A stretch of DNA of 64,000 nucleotides from Mucilaginibacter tolerans (GCF_030519375.1 NZ_JAUMKB010000020.1:16937-80936); one strand, 5' to 3'. Counted from the stretch's first letter, positions 8,115-18,031 are shown. The notes: generated by a model from the letters alone, not told the origin. Translations and numbers: made by a program.

Positions 8115-8810
8115 TTATTTAATCGCGGGCCTTAATAAAAGGGAGCTGGCAGAACCCAATAATGCACCGCCAAATACATCGCTCGGATAATGGACGCCCA
8201 GGTACATACGCGAATATCCTACCGAACCGGCCCAAAGATAAGATGGACCGATTACGTACCATTTCGGATAGCACCTGGACAATGCGGTCGCCACCGCAAA
8301 ACTTGTAGAAGTATGACCCGAAGGGAACGAGGTACTGCCCGCATTGTAAACTGCTACGATCTTCAAATTTTGGACAAATGGCCGGCGGCGCTTAAATATA
8401 GTTTTCATTAACAAGGTAACACCCAAAGTTATTGCTTCACTGCTCCCCACGTATAAGGCGTTCTGTCGCATCTGGCCGTCATGTCTCGCAATGCCGCCAA
8501 TCAGAAGCGCTGCAGGGATACCATAGGAAACATACCCCAGTGAATTAGATAAAAACAGCATTCTTTTTGTTTCACCGTCATTGCGCTCCAAAGCAAGGTC
8601 GATTAAAAATTTATCATCAAACCGCTGAACGAAGTTATTGACCTGAGCTGCCTGTGCCTTTACCTGCGTAGTGGTTTTTGTTTGCTCCGGGGTTTTGGGT
8701 TGCTCTATAGTTTTTTCCTGGCCATATACAACCCCTGGAAAGAGTGCGGCAAATAGGATTTGTAAGACGAATAGGGCATTAGCCGACTTGCTGACCTTGT
8801 TAATTCTCAT
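8115..8810 (-). CDS. PAP2 family phosphatase, exported
   Basis: 231 residues with a signal peptide (ALFVLQILFAALFPGVVYGQ) and a Gln/Thr/Lys-rich linker (EQPKTPEQTKTTTQVKAQ). All three PAP2 motifs are intact: K-x6-RP as KTIFKRRRP, PSGH in TSFPSGHTSTSFA, and SR-x5-H-x3-D as SRMYLGVHYPSD. A hydrophobic segment (YGIPAALLIGG) precedes motif 1. It probably dephosphorylates lipid or polyprenyl phosphates at the periplasmic face. Unlike the other PAP2 gene at 5903-6862, nothing essential is missing. Confidence 0.93.
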   Translation of the reverse strand: MRINKVSKSANALFVLQILFAALFPGVVYGQEKTIEQPKTPEQTKTTTQVKAQAAQVNNFVQRFDDKFLIDLALERNDGETKRMLFLSNSLGYVSYGIPAALLIGGIARHDGQMRQNALYVGSSEAITLGVTLLMKTIFKRRRPFVQNLKIVAVYNAGSTSFPSGHTSTSFAVATALSRCYPKWYVIGPSYLWAGSVGYSRMYLGVHYPSDVFGGALLGSASSLLLRPAIK

Positions 8811-8990
8811 AACAATATCAGACTGTTGTATGATTCTCTCCTTAACATAAAGGTGGTTACGTTAACTTATCTTCGATTTAACAATAAAACGTATAAATTG
8901 TTAATTTTCATGCGTTAATAATCACCGGGGGAAAGCATTGCGCGCTGAACCGGAAACAAAAAATGAAAATGATGAGTGTAGATAATTCCT

Positions 8991-9470
8991 TCATTTAGGA
9001 TTGTTTTCGTCAATGTGACGGTGTAATTGTTCGAGATCGGTTGCCTCTTTCATTCGCTCGAGTTCGGGATCCGATTTATCAATCCCCATCTTTTTTTGAA
9101 TTTCATGCAGCAAGGTGAGTATTTTGGTGATTTCTGTTTCGGCCCTGACATTGATCTCAAATTCGACCTGCTCTCTTACTTTTTCAACCTTTCGCTGCCT
9201 GTTCTGGCTGATCAACACACAAATGGAGAGGATCACGGCAAAAATTGCCAATACGCTGTCCAACCCGCTAAAAGGATAAGGATCAAACGGCTGAACGACC
9301 GGCAGATAATTCAAGTTCCATAACAGATAAATAATCAGTGCCAATAGCGCGAGTGATAAAAAGGTCAGGCTTCCAAAAAAATCAGCGATAGCAATAGTTG
9401 TACGGTCAATCCGGCTTTGCTGAATTTCTAATGATGACCTGATTTCTACCTTTTTTACTCTCTTTGCCAT
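8991..9470 (-). CDS. DUF1003 family membrane protein
   Basis: About 159 residues with the DUF1003 layout: a short basic N-terminus, two membrane segments (FFGSLTFLSLALLALIIYLL and DSVLAIFAVILSICVLIS) split by WNLNYLPVVQPFDPYPF, then the RQRKVEKVREQVEFEINVRA cytoplasmic helix and an acidic tail. I chose the ATG at 9470 because AAGGA lies six bases before it; other Met codons at 9476 and 9527 are possible. The function of the family is unknown; members are often found near stress genes. Confidence 0.92.
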   Translation of the reverse strand: MAKRVKKVEIRSSLEIQQSRIDRTTIAIADFFGSLTFLSLALLALIIYLLWNLNYLPVVQPFDPYPFSGLDSVLAIFAVILSICVLISQNRQRKVEKVREQVEFEINVRAETEITKILTLLHEIQKKMGIDKSDPELERMKEATDLEQLHRHIDENNPK

Positions 9471-9627
9471 ACTCATTCCTTGATATGCAATAAATTGCAC
9501 TACAACTCCTCGGGAGAAATGTTTCAATAAGGATCAAGTTTGGTGGTACAATTGGCAGATCGCATACAACATCCAGGACGATGTGCTACCTGACTTCGGA
9601 AACCATGGCTAAGCTATAAAACTTCCT

Positions 9628-10368
9628 TTATTCAACCTTAAGGCGGCGTTTCAGGCAATTCAAATTGCTGAGGGCATCTCCTGCAGTATTGTTAAAATAG
9701 GCGTAAACGGTCCTTCCTTCCTGTTGCCATTCCCTGATATAAGTGGCGTATTCATTCAGGAAGTCCTCACTGTAGCTTCCCTTGTAATTACCAGCAGGGC
9801 CATGGAAACGCAAGTAAACAAGTTTATCTGCCGTAACTTCCATTGGCGTAGGGGCTTGCCTCTTGTCTTGGATCACCATGGCTGCCTGGTAGGTTGCTAA
9901 CAGTTCATAGACGAGATCTTGATGCCAGGATGCATCACGGAATTCAACGGCAACCGGCCAATTGAATGATTGTAGCGTCTCCAATAGTTCTTTCAGTTGC
10001 GACAATGCACTAACCCGGAGGCTTGGGGGGAATTGTACAAGCAAACATCCCTTTTTTTCTTCCATACCTGCTATGGCCGTCATAAACTTGGTTAATTCTT
10101 TGGGGTTAAACAGCAGATCTTTTTGGTGAGTAATTTCTTTCCAAAGCTTAAATGTAAAACGGAAATATGCAGGAACTTCCGTGGTCCATCTGGCAATGGT
10201 TTTTGCCTGCGGAAGTTTATAAAAAGAACTGTTGATCTCGATGCTGTTTTCGTGATTTGCATAATACCTGAGCCGTGATTTTTCCTGGTGTTCTTCGGGA
10301 AAGTCACGTTTGGGCATAGGTATTTTTATGCCGCTGGTACCGGCGTAAAACTCCCCCTTATTAGCCAT
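9628..10368 (-). CDS. DUF72 family protein
   Basis: About 246 residues of the TIM-barrel-like DUF72 (YecE) family: FYAGTSGIKIPMPKRDFPEE, the NSIEINSSFYKLP motif, FRFTFKLWKEITH, LLVQFPPSLR, AVEFRDASWH and LVYLRFHGPAGNY. ATG at 10368 places the start right before the family's GTSG motif. An open upstream extension to 10449 adds 27 residues containing a CVKC pair and is not typical. Soluble, cytoplasmic; the role is unknown. Confidence 0.92.
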   Translation of the reverse strand: MANKGEFYAGTSGIKIPMPKRDFPEEHQEKSRLRYYANHENSIEINSSFYKLPQAKTIARWTTEVPAYFRFTFKLWKEITHQKDLLFNPKELTKFMTAIAGMEEKKGCLLVQFPPSLRVSALSQLKELLETLQSFNWPVAVEFRDASWHQDLVYELLATYQAAMVIQDKRQAPTPMEVTADKLVYLRFHGPAGNYKGSYSEDFLNEYATYIREWQQEGRTVYAYFNNTAGDALSNLNCLKRRLKVE

Positions 10369-10574
10369 GGTCGAGCATTTGACACACTGTGATGCCCCGG
10401 AAGTGGTATCTTCCTTCCCGCCAAACTCAGGTACCCTGATCGCTTCCATGATGTTACGATTTATAATCCCAACATTTTCCAGCCGCCTTGGTTTTGCTTT
10501 TTTAAATCATGCTCAGCGAAGAAAGCATTTAAAGAAATGTGCAAACAAGCGTCGCGGGAAGTAGTTCAATAGGT

Positions 10575-11195
10575 ATGAAGACAGCATTGCAGCAACTGCC
10601 GCCGCAGGAAACCGGCGGCCATACAGATTTTGTACATGAGCAAAAATATGATACCCTTGAAACGGCGCACCGGGCTTTTCTCGCAGCAGCGGGCCGGTTA
10701 TTGTCGGTGAATAACTGGCATGTATATGCGGGAGCAGGCTCGGCAATATTTACGCTGTGCAACAATGAAGGGCAGGAAGTTGATAGGATGGCAGAGGAGG
10801 GCCTTTTCTTCAGCATCGATCTTCCGGCCCCCGGGCCGGACGCGGGCAAGGGGTTGGAATGGGTGATGGTCGAACGGATAGCATCCGAAGGAGGTGATAG
10901 CAGAGCGGAGGAATATGTGCTGATGACAGTACGCCCTGTACCGGATCCGCGCAGAGCGGACCCTGAGGTGGCGCATTTTTACAAGGATGTTTCGACCAGT
11001 ACATTCATCGTGCGGCGGGACGGGCTGCTGGTGAGTGCTGGCGCATACGGACGAAACGAAACGCCGAACAATGAGGGAGTAGATTTGCATGATAAGATCC
11101 GGAATACAGCCATTGCCCTGATGGCGCGCGTGGGATTGTCAGGGCCGCAATGGAAGAAGCTGGTGACAGGTCTGATTCAGTACCAGGAAAAATGA
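10575..11195 (+). CDS. hypothetical protein, soluble
   Basis: 206 residues from ATG at 10575 (an in-frame GTG at 10539 gives a longer, less likely form). No signal peptide or membrane segment. The centre is rich in acidic and aromatic residues (NNWHVYAGAGSAIFTLCNNE, GLEWVMVERIASEGGDSR) and the end reads GLSGPQWKKLVTGLIQYQEK. I do not recognise a family. It lies alone between DUF72 (divergent) and DUF3606 (convergent). Confidence 0.75.
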   Translation: MKTALQQLPPQETGGHTDFVHEQKYDTLETAHRAFLAAAGRLLSVNNWHVYAGAGSAIFTLCNNEGQEVDRMAEEGLFFSIDLPAPGPDAGKGLEWVMVERIASEGGDSRAEEYVLMTVRPVPDPRRADPEVAHFYKDVSTSTFIVRRDGLLVSAGAYGRNETPNNEGVDLHDKIRNTAIALMARVGLSGPQWKKLVTGLIQYQEK

Positions 11196-11381
11196 TGATA
11201 AATTTCGAAACTACCATTTTTAAAGCTCAGTTATAAAAGAAATTTTATCGGTAAGCAAGGTGTTTCCTTTTAAGCGGTCTGGTCGAAAAGTCGTATGCCA
11301 AGAGAAATACTGGAAGTTAACCATCCGTCCGGCGCCAGCTCACTTGAGGTTCCGAGAAATTCGGTTGTCAATCGATTCCAC

Positions 11382-11567
11382 TTAATGTAACTGCCTCACT
11401 TTTAATTTGCGCTTAACATCTTGAGCGTTGTTACCCGCTATCTCGACTGCCGATTTTAGTTTATCTTTGGATACATTAAATTCCCTTGCCCAAAAATCCA
11501 GCGTATAGGCATCTTCAATGTCGATTGAGCGTGTGTCCCGTCCTGCAGGTTTTATTTTTTTATTCAT
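11382..11567 (-). CDS. DUF3606 domain protein
   Basis: 61 residues fitting the short DUF3606 pattern: RSIDIEDAYTLDFWAREFNV followed by SKDKLKSAVEIAGNNAQDVK and a basic C-terminus. DUF3606 proteins are small and of unknown function; they often accompany general-stress genes such as catalase and DUF4142, as here. Starts at the ATG on the minus strand at 11567; the neighbours are well separated, so it is probably monocistronic. Confidence 0.88.
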   Translation of the reverse strand: MNKKIKPAGRDTRSIDIEDAYTLDFWAREFNVSKDKLKSAVEIAGNNAQDVKRKLKVRQLH

Positions 11568-11765
11568 GCTGATTCATCAACAAATTCGTGCCGTGCAAGT
11601 TTTGATAATAACGCTAAAACTTGCTGCAGCAGATGAACGGAAATGTTCGGAGGCCTGTTATGACCAAATACAAAAATGCATACATAATGACTGCCCGCCG
11701 TTTTATATACAATGACAAATAATGGGAATGTCAAATAATATGGCAGGTACGCAAGGCTATATTCT

Positions 11766-13502
11766 TTAGATCAATTCTTTCATATGTTTATAATTTGCCT
11801 TTAAGGTATCCATGACCTCATCCATGCGGCCGTTTAAAACCATTTTCGACATGGAGAGCATCATGCCTTTCAACTGTTCAAACTCTACCTTCGGCGGCAT
11901 AGCCAGGGCGTTCGGATCGGTAAACACATTCACTAATACCGGCCCCTTGTAGAGGAAAGCTTCTTTGATAACTTGCTCTGTTTCGTCGGGGTTTTTCACC
12001 GTCATGCCTTTCATCCCCATGGCCTGAGCTATCATGGCAAAGTCCGGATCATACAAATCCGTTTGCCAATCCGGTATACCGGCCACCTCCATTTCCAACT
12101 TGACCATGCCGAGCGATCTGTTATTAAAGACAATAATTTTTACAGGAAGTTTATACTGCGTAATGGTTGCAAGATCACCCAGTAACATGGACAATCCGCC
12201 ATCACCGCAAAGCGCCACAACTTGCCTCCCCGGGCAAGCAAGGGCTGCGCCGATAGCTTGCGGCATAGCGTTGGCCATGGAGCCATGGTTAAAGGAGCCC
12301 AGCAACTCGCGGCAGCCCGTTGCCTGGATATAACGCGCTCCCCATACACACGACATGCCGGTATCAACCGTGAAGATAGCATCGTCCGCGGCTACCTGGT
12401 TAACCATATCGGCCACAAACTCCGGATGTATCTTCTCCTTTTGCCCACGGTCGCTGACATAGGTTTGCAACCGGCTTTTTACTTCATCATAGAATTTCAG
12501 CTGTGACCTTAAAAAAGTATCATCCGTTTTTTGAGCCAGCATCGGCAATAAAGCCCTCAAGGTGTCGCCCACCGAACCACATAGCCCGACATCAACCTTT
12601 GCCCGCCTGCCGATAAATTCCGGATGTGTGTCTAACTGAACGATCTTGCATTCAACCGGCATAAATTGCGTATAGGGGAAGTCCGTTCCCAGCAATAACA
12701 GCAATTCGCATTCATTCATGGCATGGAAAGCGGATGGTAAACCGAGCAATCCCGTCATCCCGACTTCATTCGGATTGTCATATTGTATGCTCATTTTTCC
12801 TCTGAATGAATAACCTACGGGTGCATGCAAACGTTGAGAAAGTGCGACCACCTCATCGTGCGCACCACTCGCCCCGATACCGCAGAAAATGGTGATCCGG
12901 TTATATTTTTCTAACAGAGCGGCCAGTATTTTCATATCGTCCTGAGAGGGCCTTACTTCTGGGACCGGACTATAATTTTGAGTTGAAGTCAGAATTTCCT
13001 CGGCATCCATTTTGGTCAGATCACCGGGCAATCCAATCACTGAAACGCCCTTTTTGATCAATGCATGTTGTATAGCGGCCTGCAGCATCCGGGGGAATTG
13101 CGCCGGGGTTGTAGCAATCTGGTTATAGCCGCTGCAGTCATCAAACAGTTTGACTGTATTGGTCTCCTGGAAAAATTCTGAGCCAAATTCCGTGGACATG
13201 CAGGTTGACGCGATCGCAATAACCGGGGCGCCGGAGCGATGGGCATCATATAAACCGTTAACCAGGTGAATGTGTCCGGGACCACTGCTGCCGGCGCAAC
13301 AAGCCAAACCATTTAATTGGGCCTCGGCACCTGCTGCAAAGGCACCTGCCTCTTCATGCCGTACATGTATCCATTGTATCTGACCATTCCGCCTTACGGC
13401 ATCGTTCACTTCGTTCAGGCTGTCACCCGTCACCGCGTAAATCCTGTTGATGCCAGCGTTTACCAGCATTTCCACCAATTGGTCCGCTACTTTCTTTGCC
13501 AT
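11766..13502 (-). CDS. poxB: ThDP-dependent pyruvate oxidase / ubiquinone-dependent pyruvate dehydrogenase
   Basis: 578 residues, the usual length for PoxB. The PYR domain holds VTGDSLNEVNDAV and HVRHEEAGAFAAG, with E51 as the predicted ThDP-activating Glu. The middle domain (about 190-330) is the FAD-binding type. The PP domain has GDGGLSMLLGDLATITQY with NN (IIVFNNRSLGMVKLEME), the Mg-ThDP motif. PoxB decarboxylates pyruvate to acetate and CO2, feeding electrons to quinone at the membrane. In enterobacteria it belongs to the stationary-phase regulon, in keeping with the stress genes here. An acetolactate-synthase-like role is the alternative. Confidence 0.9.
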   Translation of the reverse strand: MAKKVADQLVEMLVNAGINRIYAVTGDSLNEVNDAVRRNGQIQWIHVRHEEAGAFAAGAEAQLNGLACCAGSSGPGHIHLVNGLYDAHRSGAPVIAIASTCMSTEFGSEFFQETNTVKLFDDCSGYNQIATTPAQFPRMLQAAIQHALIKKGVSVIGLPGDLTKMDAEEILTSTQNYSPVPEVRPSQDDMKILAALLEKYNRITIFCGIGASGAHDEVVALSQRLHAPVGYSFRGKMSIQYDNPNEVGMTGLLGLPSAFHAMNECELLLLLGTDFPYTQFMPVECKIVQLDTHPEFIGRRAKVDVGLCGSVGDTLRALLPMLAQKTDDTFLRSQLKFYDEVKSRLQTYVSDRGQKEKIHPEFVADMVNQVAADDAIFTVDTGMSCVWGARYIQATGCRELLGSFNHGSMANAMPQAIGAALACPGRQVVALCGDGGLSMLLGDLATITQYKLPVKIIVFNNRSLGMVKLEMEVAGIPDWQTDLYDPDFAMIAQAMGMKGMTVKNPDETEQVIKEAFLYKGPVLVNVFTDPNALAMPPKVEFEQLKGMMLSMSKMVLNGRMDEVMDTLKANYKHMKELI

Positions 13503-13674
13503 ATTTTATCTGTTATTAAGAATGAACAGTGGCTAAAATCAAATGTTTAGGATAATTAGAATAATAGGTTCAATGCAGGTTGTTTTGCCGTAGCCCCCAA
13601 GTTCAATCTTTTTCAATAGGTACTGCCTGTTTTGGTTCAGGGATGTGTATCACTTTTCATCTATCTCAAACGAA

Positions 13675-13923
13675 CTAAGACAAATCGGACGGATGATGCA
13701 GATGGTCGTCAATCTTATGTACCAGCATTTCGAATATTTGCTGACTCAGGGGCTCGCCGTCTTCCTGCTCCCAAACCTCATACCTGGCCAGCTTGGCAAT
13801 GACCACCCCGTCTTTTTCCGCAGCAAACCTTCCATCGTTTCCGGTGATCAGGTAAGCGTGTTCGAGACCTTCAATTACTTCGTTGAAATATAAAGGCTCT
13901 GATTTTATATTTTTATCATACAT
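13675..13923 (-). CDS. hypothetical small protein
   Basis: 82 residues, charged and soluble: KSEPLYFNEVIEGLEHAYLI, DGRFAAEKDGVVIAKLARYE and SQQIFEMLVHKIDDHLHHP. Composition and codon use look coding, and the start (ATG at 13923) gives a compact alpha/beta-like domain. No family is recognised. It lies between poxB and the iron-permease-like gene, all on the minus strand. Confidence 0.65.
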   Translation of the reverse strand: MYDKNIKSEPLYFNEVIEGLEHAYLITGNDGRFAAEKDGVVIAKLARYEVWEQEDGEPLSQQIFEMLVHKIDDHLHHPSDLS

Positions 13924-13999
13924 CTGCAGCAGATTTAGCTTTGCTTAGTCTAACACTTTGTCACACAGCTTGTTTTATCAGTTGTATCTTATTTTTTTA

Positions 14000-14464
14000 T
14001 TATTTTGTTTTTAAAGATGGCCTTTGGCTTCCTGATTTTCGTTTCTGGTTGTCTTCGGCGGCATCGATGGAGTGCGTGCTGGTGATTTTATCTTCTTTTT
14101 CCGCAAGTGACGACAGGCGTGCATAGAATTTATGCAGATGGTCCAGTTCTTCTTCCGTCAGGTTTTCGATGTCCACAATGCGATTGCTGGCGCCCTCATG
14201 CGAGGCCAGCAGTTCATTCAGTTTGAGGTGGATTGCCTTGGAATCTTTGTTCTGTGTTTTCTGGATCAAAAAAACCATCAAAAAAGTAATGATGGTTGTT
14301 CCGGTATTAATAACCAATTGCCAGGTCTCTGAATAGTGAAATAAAGGTCCGGTGATGGCCCAGATAAGCACAACGGCGGCCGCAATGATAAAAGCTATGG
14401 AACTACCGGTCGCAGCCGTCGCCCAATTGGAGAACCGTTCAAAATAATTTATTTTCCTTTTCAT
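14000..14464 (-). CDS. low affinity iron permease family protein
   Basis: About 154 residues starting at ATG 14464 (MKRKINYFERFSNWATAATG), the characteristic family opening. Two membrane segments follow (SIAFIIAAAVVLIWAITGP and LVINTGTTIITFLMVFLIQ) with the motif KTQNKDSKAIHLKLNELLAS, and an acidic cytoplasmic tail (IENLTEEELDHLHKFYARL). The family is named after yeast Fet4; the bacterial members' transport role is unproven. The gene starts 31 bases after the stop of the 736-residue gene, so they may be co-transcribed. Confidence 0.92.
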   Translation of the reverse strand: MKRKINYFERFSNWATAATGSSIAFIIAAAVVLIWAITGPLFHYSETWQLVINTGTTIITFLMVFLIQKTQNKDSKAIHLKLNELLASHEGASNRIVDIENLTEEELDHLHKFYARLSSLAEKEDKITSTHSIDAAEDNQKRKSGSQRPSLKTK

Positions 14465-14495
14465 GGCTATCAAGTTATAAAATGTCCTGTCTTCA

Positions 14496-16706
14496 TTATT
14501 TCCAACTGATGTGGACTTCACTGTCGCCTGCCGGCATGAATTCCAGGTGGCCTTCCCTTGTCTTTCTGCCTTTTAAACCTTCCTTGTTACTATTAATCGT
14601 CACGGTGAAGTCTGGAAGCTCGCCTTTGCCGGTCCTGACCAGCATCAGTCTGCAATTAATTCTCGCATCACCAGCCAGTTTAAAACGGGCGGGGTTATGT
14701 TTTTCGGACGAGAAGCCGCAGGTCGGGTAATCCGAAAAGATCATAAATTCTTCACCTGGCACCCGCATATAGTGCCGGGGCAGAATCCCAAACGCATTGC
14801 CTGCGCCGTAAACCTCCTGTCCCACCTCGCCGGATCGTTCCCAGCCGTCATGCAGGTCCTCCAGCGCGATCCACAGGTTGGGATCAACCTCGCCCATCTT
14901 AACTTTTTCCGACAACATTTCTTTAGGCAGCATGGTGGGATAATAATAAACCGCCCGGTGTACCAGGAAACGTATGTATTCGGCCATTAGCAGCCGGAGC
15001 GATGGCAGGATGTCCTCACCCTCGGCCTGGTGCAGGTAATCGTGAAAGGCACAGAAAACTTCCTGTTCCTCGTATACCGCAGTGTAGGGCGCATCATTAA
15101 GAGGGAAAAGAGCAAAAAAAGACGGAAAGTTTTTTCCAAAACCATAGTTACAATCCCAAAGCCTGACATTTTTAAATATATTCGCCAGACATAGGTAGCT
15201 CAGCTCTTTATATATTTCCTTCCTGGTCACTTTAAACAAACGCAACAAAGTACCCGCCGAAAAGGCCGTATTGTTTGCCTGGTAAAACAATTCGAAACCG
15301 AGCCCCTTTAATTTCAGTGCCGACTTCTCCGCTTCTGCGAGATAGCGCTTTTTGCCGGTCAGTTTCCAAGCCTGCAGCATGACATGTGCATACAAACCCG
15401 GTACGTCTTTTTCGCCGCCTTTGCCCGGCTGCGTTTCGGCTTTGACAACTTCCAGCGTATCAACCTTGTAAAATACCGGCCAGGTATAATTAAAATGATG
15501 GGCGACTTTGATGGCATATTCCAGCGAATCCAGGAACAGTTGTTTTGCAACCCTGTCGCCTTTCAATGCCAGCCGCGACAGGTTAAGCAGCGGATGGTGT
15601 AAATACCAGGAGTCCATCACCAGCGGCCGCTTTTGTTCCTCTTCGCCTTCCATCTGGTCAGCTACTTTGGGGTGCCAGCGCATGATAGTGTCAAGGTCTT
15701 TATTATAAAAAGCGGGCAGACCCGCCTTGATCTTTTTCATGATCGGCAGCTCGTCATTGTTCCACTCCACATAATCCAGCAGGGGCAAAAGCACCGCTAA
15801 TTGCACCATGATCTCCGGCGGCGTGGCATAATCACAGACATACGCGTTCAGATAATGGTTGCCACCTACCTGGTTCCAGCAACCGGGGCTATCCTGCAGG
15901 TCAAATAACCCTTTTTTTAGCACGTCGGGCCAGTCATGGTAATGTGTCGCGGGTTTGGGGAGCGCCAGGTAAACCGCGGCCATCATATCGAGATATTGAC
16001 GTACCATGGCAGGCTCATCGGCCGGAGCTTCTTCTGAAAAAGCAATAAACGCTTCACTTAAGGTATATGGTTTCCCGGCTTCGAGTGCCTTGTTTTTTAG
16101 CGTTGGCGGCAGTGCAAAACCAATCTCCGGCCATTCGCCTCCAACAGTATCGCCTGCTGAGGTTTCGGTGTCCTGATTATAATCCGCCAGTGCCGTTAGA
16201 TTTTGCAGGTATAATACCGAACCGGCTTTTGGCCGGGTAAAGTTCAAATAAAGCTGTCCGGTACGGGTTCCTACCTGCCTCACTTTGATCTCGCCTTCGG
16301 CTAATACATCACTGCCAGCCGCGCCAAGCGGTACAATGTCACGCGGCCAATAAGGAAACAACAACGGCGCGGACGCCTCCAATGTCGTAGTTAACCGGAG
16401 CACCGGATTGTCCCTGGAAGGCCATTGGACCATAATTTTATAATTGCCCATGAGTGATGTGATCAGAAAAGTAATCTTTTGGTCTTTATCCAAAATCTTC
16501 TTTAGTTCCAGATTGCCATTCGGCGAATATGCCATGCGGAAAGCTATCCGGCTGCCTTTGGGCCACGCTGCGACCATCCAGCAGGAGTCACCGAGAAAAT
16601 AAACTTTGAAGGAGTAGCCCAAGGTCTCCTGTTCAAAAACTGGTTGGAGGCCGGGAGCGTTGAGCTGCTCATTAATATTCAGCAGCCAGGCTGAGGTTGC
16701 GTTCAT
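14496..16706 (-). CDS. large hypothetical protein, possibly carbohydrate-related
   Basis: 736 residues, soluble, no signal peptide. The N-terminal ~170 residues look like beta-strand-rich sandwich domains (YSFKVYFLGDSCWMVAAWPK). The central ~230-640 region is rich in aromatic residues and helices (GNHYLNAYVCDYATPP, VMDSWYLHHPLLNLSRLALK, YAHVMLQAWKLTGKKRYLAE), the last phrase being typical of alpha/alpha-barrel proteins of the six-hairpin glycosidase type. The C-terminus is again beta-like. I do not recognise a defined family. It lies upstream of, and on the same strand as, the iron-permease-like gene. Confidence 0.8.
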   Translation of the reverse strand: MNATSAWLLNINEQLNAPGLQPVFEQETLGYSFKVYFLGDSCWMVAAWPKGSRIAFRMAYSPNGNLELKKILDKDQKITFLITSLMGNYKIMVQWPSRDNPVLRLTTTLEASAPLLFPYWPRDIVPLGAAGSDVLAEGEIKVRQVGTRTGQLYLNFTRPKAGSVLYLQNLTALADYNQDTETSAGDTVGGEWPEIGFALPPTLKNKALEAGKPYTLSEAFIAFSEEAPADEPAMVRQYLDMMAAVYLALPKPATHYHDWPDVLKKGLFDLQDSPGCWNQVGGNHYLNAYVCDYATPPEIMVQLAVLLPLLDYVEWNNDELPIMKKIKAGLPAFYNKDLDTIMRWHPKVADQMEGEEEQKRPLVMDSWYLHHPLLNLSRLALKGDRVAKQLFLDSLEYAIKVAHHFNYTWPVFYKVDTLEVVKAETQPGKGGEKDVPGLYAHVMLQAWKLTGKKRYLAEAEKSALKLKGLGFELFYQANNTAFSAGTLLRLFKVTRKEIYKELSYLCLANIFKNVRLWDCNYGFGKNFPSFFALFPLNDAPYTAVYEEQEVFCAFHDYLHQAEGEDILPSLRLLMAEYIRFLVHRAVYYYPTMLPKEMLSEKVKMGEVDPNLWIALEDLHDGWERSGEVGQEVYGAGNAFGILPRHYMRVPGEEFMIFSDYPTCGFSSEKHNPARFKLAGDARINCRLMLVRTGKGELPDFTVTINSNKEGLKGRKTREGHLEFMPAGDSEVHISWK

Positions 16707-16895
16707 GGTAAAATCAAGATTCGATAACTTTAATCACTCCGTGAACGCCGCGGGTGGCGCTTATAAGAATGTATGAAATTAACTGAATAGCATTCTTAAT
16801 TGTTTGCTTTGATTTCTTATTTATTTATTTTTTTAATTAGAAACTTAAATCGGTGCTTTTGGTTCTATTAATACAGACACTAAAAAAAATGATTT

Positions 16896-17837
16896 ATGTT
16901 TCATCACGTCAAAGACTTACAATTCAATGCCAGGGTTTCGCGCCCAGATCCGCGATTTGCCAATTTATTGCTAGAGCAATTCGGTGGCGAAAACGGCGAG
17001 CTGGCCGCCGCTATGCAATATTTTACCCAGGCATTCGGCGCAAAGGTTCCGCATCCTGACAAATATGATATGCTGATGGATATCGCGACTGAAGAATTTA
17101 GTCACCTGGAGATCGTTGGTGCAACTATACAAATGTTACTAAGGGGTGTGAATGGCGAGTTAAAGAACGCAGCTGACAGTTCGGAGATCATGGAGGTAAT
17201 GAACGGTAAAGCCGCTAAAGAAAGTATCATTCATGGGGCTTTGACAGCCAACCCGCAATTTGTTATGATCACAGGCGGTGGTGTAACACCACGCAACAGC
17301 CAGGGTATTCCATGGTGCGCGTCTTATATCCACTCCAATGGTGACCTGACCGTAGACTTGCGAAGTAACCTGGCGTCAGAATCGCGCGCCAAACTTGTTT
17401 ATGAGCATTTAATGAAATTTACGGATGATCCGTACATCCACGAAACGTTATCTTTCTTAATGACCCGCGAAGTGGCCCACTATAAAATGTTTGAAGCAGC
17501 GCTGAACAGTATCCCGAACAATTTCCCCCCTGGTGTTTTAGCTGCCGACCCTAGATTTACCCAGCAAGTATTTAACCTGTCTGACGGTGCCGTGCGCGGT
17601 CCCTGGAACGAAGGTGAAATGCCGGGTTTGGGTAAGGAATGGATCTTTATTGAAAGACCATTGGAACAGGTGCAGGAAAGTGAAGGACAAACCAAGCTCG
17701 CTGAGGATTTCGGTAAGGAGCTGAAGGCAAAAGAGAAACTGGATGAGCAGATGAGTGTCAAAAAAAGTGCGGAAGTGAAAAATGCCGAGCCCAGGGGCGT
17801 GGCGCAATGGAGCACTTACGAAACCATCGGAGTTTAA
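16896..17837 (+). CDS. manganese catalase
   Basis: 313-residue dimanganese catalase. The N-terminus MFHHVKDLQFNARVSRPDPR is the family signature. Metal ligands are expected in GENGELAAAMQYFTQAF, in IATEEFSHLEIVG, and in the later helices around ESRAKLVYEHL and MTREVAHYKMFEAAL. It disproportionates hydrogen peroxide in the cytoplasm. The C-terminus carries a Lys/Glu-rich extension (EELKAKEKLDEQ-like) often seen in Bacteroidota copies. A strong terminator follows at 17887. It belongs with the surrounding stress genes. Confidence 0.95.
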   Translation: MFHHVKDLQFNARVSRPDPRFANLLLEQFGGENGELAAAMQYFTQAFGAKVPHPDKYDMLMDIATEEFSHLEIVGATIQMLLRGVNGELKNAADSSEIMEVMNGKAAKESIIHGALTANPQFVMITGGGVTPRNSQGIPWCASYIHSNGDLTVDLRSNLASESRAKLVYEHLMKFTDDPYIHETLSFLMTREVAHYKMFEAALNSIPNNFPPGVLAADPRFTQQVFNLSDGAVRGPWNEGEMPGLGKEWIFIERPLEQVQESEGQTKLAEDFGKELKAKEKLDEQMSVKKSAEVKNAEPRGVAQWSTYETIGV

Positions 17838-17886
17838 ACGGCGATACGTGCAGAAAATTAGTTCCAGAGGTTGAAAAGTGAGGGTT

Positions 17887-17917
17887 GGGCCGCTTATTTA
17901 TTAGGCGGTCCTTTTTT
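17887..17917 (+). terminator. intrinsic terminator after manganese catalase
   Basis: A stem of about ten pairs (GGGCCGCTTA against TTAGGCGGTCC, with two G-U pairs) closes a short AT loop and is followed by TTTTTT. It lies 50 bases after the catalase stop, correctly placed and oriented. Confidence 0.8.
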
Positions 17918-18031
17918 ATTGCCTAATTTCTTTCTTTAACAAGGTCCTTGCGAGATGGCGAGTTATTGCTGCCCCTGAAAACAAATAAGCCCGGTCACCC
18001 AGGCCTATCTCAGGCTATACAATCACCATAT

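Noticed and set aside
10698..11090. 130-codon minus-strand frame opposite the 10575 gene
   Set aside because: Low-complexity, Arg/Cys/His-rich shadow of GC-rich coding sequence.
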